In this document: piece by piece, positions 58,401 through 64,000 of the stretch
Numbering within the stretch: position 1 is the stretch's first letter
Layout: the number at the start of each line of letters is the position of its first letter
Assembly: GCA_030248065.1 (NCBI GenBank)
Contig: JASAMV010008854.1
Coordinates: 34,468 to 98,467, forward strand
DNA: 64,000 nucleotides
Direction of reading: 5' to 3'
From: Rhynchonema sp. JSB1_4
Lineage: Eukaryota; Nematoda; Chromadorea; Monhysterida; Xyalidae
The notes under the pieces: model-generated
The model's database searches: none
What the model was told of the DNA's origin: nothing
Seen by the model: the letters and a program-made list of their open reading frames with translations, nothing else
Program-made: the position numbers and the translations under genes

Positions 58401-60375
58401 AATAAGTGCCGAACTGCAGATGGCGCGAACGACACACCGAGGAGAAGACCAGACATCGTGACAACGTGCATAGGCTCGAACGCGAGAAAACGCTCGAACT
58501 CGAAGCGGCGCACCTCAAATACCAAGTGTTGCAGAAAGAGCACGAACAGGTCAAAGCCGAAAACACTCGGCTGACGAATGCCAATGGATCACTTACGGAA
58601 CGGGTGGACGCCCTGACTGAACAGGTCCAATTTTGTGTGGTTTTTGGTTTCGTAATGTGTGAAGGGCCTTCAATCATTGAGCCCTGGACTGGTTACATTA
58701 TGGTATGTCAGTCAGCCGACGTGCTTCTAAAGGCAAACCGTTTGCTGTCATAAAATCTGGTACCACAAAACGCAATAAAAAAGCCCAAATTAATAGGAAA
58801 CGTGTTGACGATGTATGTCCTTTCTAGGTGTCCGACCTGCGATTCCAAACCGAAACGCTCGAACGCGACAAACGCGAGGTTGAATCGCTCTATCGACAAC
58901 TTCGCGATGAGTCCGAGGCCGAAATGGCGACCAGCTCCGACGTGGTCGAAGAGTTGTCGCGGCAGAACGACGAACTCAGAAAGTCCCTCAGAAAGTTGGT
59001 TTAATTGTGATTTCGGTTTTCTTTTCTGATCAATAAAACATACCCAAGTGACCTAATACGCGTTTCGACACTCAGGGAATCAAAATTAGTAGTGCGGCTT
59101 TGTTTTGGTTGCCACGTACGTTATATCTATTTTCCCAGACGGAACCGGCGATGCAGCAGATCAACGTCAACACAAACACACCAGCAGCTGGCCACATGAG
59201 TACACAGCAAACAAAGCTGTCAAATATTTGCAGACCGCGTCAGTCGAGTCTGGTCGATCGACAGATGGACCTCGAGGACGAGCTAAATCGCGTGCGTGAC
59301 GACTATCGCAAGCTGCAGGAGACGAACGAAGAACTGCACGCGCAGCTGCTGCAGGCCAGCGTGGAGACGGGACGGTCGTTGCTCAATTCGGATAGACCGT
59401 CGCTGGCCGCTGAGCTGCACGGCAAGGATAAGGATGAGGTTCGTTGCCGTGCTTATGGAAACGTCCCATGAAACACCAGTCATTGGGTGATATTTTCGAA
59501 ACGGTGTAAAGATGAGTTGGGTGTAAAGGTCGGTGTAAACTCAATCGAAAGCTCGGTCGGTGTCAGCTCGGTGTAAACATGAAACATTGCCTGCTGTTAA
59601 CGTGGAATGTTTCATGTTTACACCGAGCTGACACCGGCCGAGCTTTCGACCGAGCTTACACCGACCTTTACACCCAACTGAGCTTTACACCGTTTCGAAA
59701 ATGCCACCCATTATGTTATGCTGCCTGCTGCTGGAGTTTGGGGCTGCCAATCACTTTTTGAGTATATCAGTCTGAATTGTGCCATGTGAATCACATAACC
59801 GACTTCGAACATTGACCTGGAACTTGTTTCAGAGAATCAAACAACCGTCTGATTCGGTAATTATTTTTTGGCTGCTTGGCTGCTCTTAATGCCATGTATA
59901 CATGATGTACCTAAATGTCGCTGTCTTTAATGACGTGGTCGTAAATGATAGCCTACGGAGCTCTGAATCGTTTTTGTTCTCTAATTTGCGGTGATCGCTC
60001 GGTTCAGCGGCTAAGTGGTTCATGTTGTTGTACAGTCGACTTTTTCAAGATATGCGAGTTTGAGAACCCTGTGTTTGACCTTTGTTGCTCAGGTTAACAA
60101 TCAGAGACATCTTAACAAATGCTTGTTTTAAGGGGGTGCGCGTGCATGAGAGGCGATGATATTTTTGCGTCTGTTTGTTAAAAAATGGAACACGAATTCA
60201 AGAAAAATGCAGAGATTCGCAACACTTCGCCTTCAATTTTCAGTTGATCAACGCGCTGAAAGAACAAGAGATCTGCAACCAGAAACTTCGAGCCTACATT
60301 GAAGGCATACTCATTCGTGTGATTGAGAGACACCCGGAAATACTGGAAATCAATAACAAACCGCCTGATATGTGA
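49468..60375 (+). CDS. Class II Rab11-FIP-like (nuclear fallout-like) protein, 8 exons, 495 aa
   Basis: Exons 49468-49628, 57396-57589, 57884-58062, 58180-58325, 58420-58624, 58828-58998, 59139-59438 and 60244-60375 join in phase to 495 codons plus TGA. Class II FIPs (FIP3/FIP4, fly Nuf) link Rab11 on recycling endosomes to motors and act in cytokinesis. Seen: Ser-rich N-third, then a continuous coiled coil (about 180-440: [47 protein letters not shown]) and the C-terminal Rab-binding signature [19 protein letters not shown] plus HPEILEI (461-488), close to the YM-x-x-I motif with NPSILEI of FIP3/4. EF hands of vertebrate FIP3 are absent. Exon 1 carries [19 protein letters not shown] (14-32), a textbook SUMO-interacting motif. 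Its link across a 7.8-kb intron rests on matching phase 2 only; without it the model would begin at 57396. A hairpin MITE sits in the last intron. Confidence 0.82.
49629..57395 (+). other. 7.8-kb candidate intron 1 of the Rab11-FIP-like gene
   Basis: Mostly unique AT-rich sequence. An acceptor-bounded open stretch at about 50278-50461 (reads [20 protein letters not shown] near its end) might be a stray exon, but nothing confirms it. Short TTAGGC-type words (GGCTTAGGCTTTT, GGTTAGGCTTAGGC) lie near 50555-50600. No RNA gene or intact transposon was recognised. Confidence 0.45.
59485..59709. mobile_element. 225-bp hairpin MITE, copy 3 (duplication ATT)
   Basis: Begins GGGTGATATTTTCGAAACGG and ends CCGTTTCGAAAATGCCACCC, flanked by ATT at 59482-59484 and 59710-59712. 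Same family as 30208 and 36575. It lies in the last intron of the Rab11-FIP-like gene, 46 bases after the donor site at 59439. Confidence 0.9.
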
Positions 60376-61200
60376 TTTACTCAGTACAACTGGAACTGTT
60401 GAACTTGTACGATATCTATACATATACACATTGTGAGCTTGGCTTTACTTTATACTTGACTATGTTTTAGCGGGTAGACGGCCGGCAAAACTATTGTTTT
60501 GGTCTGCACAGCATAGGAGAAAATTACGATACTCGCAATTCAACGAAAATACATATGACATAATTATTTGTCATAAAGTTTTCTCCGAGCTGATTTTATG
60601 ATTCGGACTCTATTCCTTTCCATTCCTGAAACTATCGTCACTCTTGTAATATTTTCTCGTGTTAAGCTGTCTCAGAATGATGCAACTAAGATAATTGAAG
60701 TGAATTTTGAAAGATGTTCTTTCTGACTCTCTGACAATCAAATACATATTTGGGTACCATTGTTTCAAGTGTGTAATCTATTATCTTTTTAAACCAGTGA
60801 ATGATACATAACAATGGATTCTCTTTTAAACCCGGTTACTTGTATTGTATACAATATTGTTTGTTAAGATTTCATAATAATCACATTTACTGTTTGTATC
60901 GTGGTTTTTGTCTCACACAATACTGCTCTTTTGCCTTGATTATGATGCATTGTATAAGTTTCGTTCTTTGTTGCAGACTTTTATAGCTATAAATTGGTAT
61001 TATGTTTCTGAATGTGCTGTTGTGCTATTTTGTAATGCTATGTTTGGCCACTTGCTGTTTGGACCAAATTATGTTTCCCGTATCTTTTTTATGCTGCGTC
61101 GTTTCAACTGTATTTCAGGTAACAAAGCGGTGTGTGTGTTTATTATTGTCAGAAAGCTTTAGGAGCTATTGTCTCATTTCGTTCTTATGAAATAAAAAAC
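60376..61200 (+). other. Probable 3' UTR of the Rab11-FIP-like gene
   Basis: AT-rich sequence after the stop codon at 60373-60375. The first good polyadenylation signal, AATAAA, is at 61191-61196. No coding signature within it. Confidence 0.4.
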
Positions 61201-64000
61201 GTATTCATACACTTTTCCCTGGTTTTCAAAATAATGGATCATAATTTTTGTATGCTTCGACTATTGTACTGATATTGCGTCCGGATATGTTTTATCTTGT
61301 GCTCTGTGATATGTAACGTACCTTGAGTTTTGAAAATGGTTGAGTTTTTCGTCTGATGAGTTGATTGAACATTGGAATGAACGTGCTATATTTTACAGCT
61401 TCTCAACGATCATCCCAACTTCATCAATGGTGAACAGCAACAAAAAATGACAAAAATTTTCACAAGAATAGCAACGAGAGTTTGTTCTTTGTATCGCAAC
61501 GAGACGAAGTATAAAGTGGCCTTAACACTACGCCAACACGAGCCCGATTTCGGAGGTGGCAGATTAGTGAAACATTCACACGTCGCCTTTGATTTGGGAA
61601 ATGTTACGCGTTGTAGAAAACAACGTGGTGCATGAAAATTTTCTCTTTCTATTCGTTTTGTAAGCAAGTTTGTAAGCATGTTTTCTATCCGAAATCGGAC
61701 TCGTGTTGGTGTATTGCCTTTCACAAGCTGCTCACGCCGCGTTTGCCGCCCGATTTCACACGAGCCTGGTCGAGAACATTCTTGTCGTGATAATGTATAA
61801 TACAAAACACATAGTGGTCGAAATCTCTCAGCCGGACACTGCTGAGATTGTCATCGAAACATTTATTCGTTTGTTTCTCTTAATTTTTGACAAGCGCACA
61901 TGGATTATACGACATACATGTACATAATAACCAGACTTTCATGCCTGAGCTCACATGACCAACCAAACCAGACTAAGAACAGGATCGCAAAGCGGATTGC
62001 TGATTTTAAAGGGCAAGAAGTCCTGTAGGATTCAGTTTGAGCAGTTTTAATGCAGTATGAGGGAACGTTTTTGAAAAAGGACACCGAACAAGTTTGGGAG
62101 GCTTTCATTAGGGTTCTATTTCTTCAGCCATGATCTGAGAGACGGGGGCTTCTATTCGAGGGGCTTCTATCGAGAAAATACGATATGGCGCTGTCCGGCA
62201 TATTGTGAGACCAAAAAAGCCCAATTGTGTCACTCTTACAGCTTGAGGATTTTGAAGTTCAAACTTCACACGCCGCCCCACACAGCCGAAAGACTCGTGT
62301 GTGGAAGCAACACTTCCGACTCAGAAGGCCTGGACAGGGATACGCCAAATATAAGGTACACATGTATACGTGTGTACCTTGGGGTGGAACCGCCGAAACT
62401 TAGAGCACGATTCGTTGCGCCAAGTGTTTGGTGGTGTGTGTGTGTTTGCTTGTGTTGTTGTGTCATCGTGTTTGAACACTATTGTCGTCCAAGGGCATAT
62501 CCAAGAGGACCACGGGGGCCATTGCCCCCCTTTGGTCCGCTTGGCCTCTGGAAAGAAGGGCCCCTAAATCACAGGGTTTTCATTTTGATACACTTCAAAA
62601 GTCCAAAAGTCGCGTGTCAGATACGGTTACACCCATTTTTAATGAAATTTGACTTTCGCGCGCGTAAAAGGTGCCACAAGTTTGCGTTAGATGAAATGAC
62701 TTTCAAAAATGGATCAAGTACTGGATACATATCCAAAAATGACTTTTTGGATTTGGCTCCTCCCTTGGCCAAACGCTGAATACGCACTGTTGCCGTCATG
62801 TGTGGCCTGTTCGGTCGAGTTTCAGGGTGCACTCAGTGGAATGGTTGCTACATTTCAAAATAAAAACCATGGCGCGGCCCACAGAATTGTTAGTCAAGCG
62901 GCGGGACGTGCAGACAGCTACCGTTTGCAAGACTGTCCCAGCTCCCTACCTTTCCACACGTACGGAGGCATACCTATACAATGTGCGTACTACGTGTATA
63001 CCTACGTATACAAACAACGGGTCGGTCCGATCAGGGGGGCGCCAGTGTCGCTAACCAACGGCCGAATCAGCGATACTTCCCAACGATTTGAGTGTGACAT
63101 GACATGAGTTTGAGTGTGAGTGCGACCAAACAAAACCACGATTTTCCAGAACCCGGCCCTGCCGACCGGTTTAGCCATGCGAGGGGCGCGACGAAAACGC
63201 TTTGGCGCTGTCGGCTAAATCAATATGTTTTAGTTTCACATGTGCCCCACGTGTGCGTGCGTGTGTGTACAGTTGTTTCTGTGAGTGCACACGCAGCGTA
63301 CTATACTATAATGTTAGCTTTGGTCGCAAAGTACACCTAGAACACATGGCTGCCCTCAGGCAGGCACCGCCCGACCTAACGTCATGTCACGCAGCTACTA
63401 ACGCTCTGTCCCTAGTATCCAGTACACACAGTTGGACCAAGTGTGCGTGTGTGTGTGTGTGTGTTTGTGTGTGTGACTGTAGCTTGTGCGCTCAGGGGTA
63501 CGCAAGCGCGCACAAAAATTCGCGCTTTGCCCGCGGCGGGAGCTTCGTCTGACGCGTGCGCTGACTGGCTGCTGCTGCTGCTTAGCGAAACAAAATACAC
63601 ACACACACACACGCTCCCGGGCGGCCTGTGGTTCCATTCATACGGAATTCGTGCATGCATACAGAGGTGGTGCACATGGTTTTGTAGTCTCTAACATGCA
63701 TGCATAACAGCGGTACAGCACTTGTGCGCCGAATCTGCTTGTGTGTACGCTGACCAAATACATACACTGCGCCATTGCACACATAGACGTGCCCGTCGAG
63801 CGCGCTACAGTCTGCGATCTGCTCGCTCCTGTTTTCTTATTCCGATAAGTTTGCCATAGAGCAGCTGCAGCTGACGCTTCTCTGCATATATTTACTATAT
63901 ACTTTGTGCGCATCTGTAGCGCACCGCTCTCAGAATGTGACATATGTATGTACGTGCGTCCATCCGCCCGCCTCCAGGACGTGGACTTTGACCTCTCCGA
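61201..64000. other. Right-end stretch without a supportable gene
   Basis: An acceptor-bounded frame at 61400-61635 (starts LLNDHPNFINGEQQQK) could be an alternative last exon of the upstream gene or chance. There is an inverted repeat at 61533-61709. Near 62490 a GGGCATATCC stretch followed by GGGGGCCATTGCCCCCC resembles a worn MITE end. Simple (TG)n and (CA)n tracts lie at about 63440-63475 and 63595-63610. No tRNA, rRNA or protein family was recognised. Confidence 0.45.
61533..61709. repeat. Inverted repeat with 22-bp arms
   Basis: CCAACACGAGCCCGATTTCG at 61533 and its inverse (CGAAATCGGACTCGTGTTGG ending at 61709) differ at one base. Weaker pairing continues outward. It may be a small MITE; no target duplication was recognised. 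Confidence 0.65.

Noticed and set aside
62225..62779. 184-codon plus-strand frame near the right end
   Set aside because: Spans a simple TG repeat and a GGGGGCC palindrome typical of worn repeats; no domain.
63398..63707. Overlapping frames rich in Cys-Val and Thr-His
   Set aside because: They are translations of (TG)n and (CA)n microsatellites.

Overview
This looks like a stretch of animal nuclear chromosome, most probably from a nematode. The genes are split by introns with GT-AG ends. A short interstitial run of the nematode telomere hexamer TTAGGC lies near position 6,620. One gene is a MATH-BTB (BATH) protein of the kind expanded in nematodes. Several start codons sit a few tens of bases after an unpaired 3' splice site, as expected for spliced-leader trans-splicing. 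The species cannot be named from the sequence alone. There are no rRNA genes, CRISPR arrays or bacterial features, and I found no convincing tRNA gene.

Layout. Positions 1-18,660, minus strand: one long gene, or two adjacent genes, encoding an unrecognised Ser/Asn/Thr-rich protein with very large introns; all exon phases agree. About 16,800-24,050: a dense pile of short non-autonomous DNA transposons, many with G or C homopolymer tracts, including two separate three-deep nests. Plus strand from 24,185: CSN6 (COP9 signalosome subunit 6, 8 exons), snapin (BLOC-1 subunit, 4 exons), an unrecognised coiled-coil gene (33,436 to at least 36,457), and a PPP1R3-type glycogen-targeting subunit of protein phosphatase 1 (39,065-40,672). 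Next come a secreted CUB+PAN protein with a duplicated last exon (41,857-44,500, spare exon at 45,356), a BATH protein with a 20 x 31-bp array in an intron (46,061-48,810), and a class II Rab11-FIP (nuclear fallout-like) protein whose first exon carries a SUMO-interacting motif (49,468-60,375). From 60,376 to the end I see no supportable gene.

The genes have unrelated housekeeping roles: deneddylation and ubiquitin control (CSN6, BATH), endosome and lysosome traffic (snapin, Rab11-FIP) and glycogen metabolism (PPP1R3). Five lie head-to-tail on the plus strand, but gaps of about 1 kb or more argue against a tight nematode operon.

The most striking content is the mobile DNA. At least eleven elements have 8-bp target-site duplications and hAT-like ends (mostly CAGTG...CACTG). 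Three copies of a 222-226 bp hairpin element have 3-bp duplications, one 645-bp near full-length hairpin is bounded by TTAA, and a TA-flanked family has ends CCGTAAAAACC. Several G-rich hAT-like families share a modular plan: terminal repeat, G-run, a short repeated word usually ending GTACC, AT-rich palindromic core, C-run, terminal repeat.
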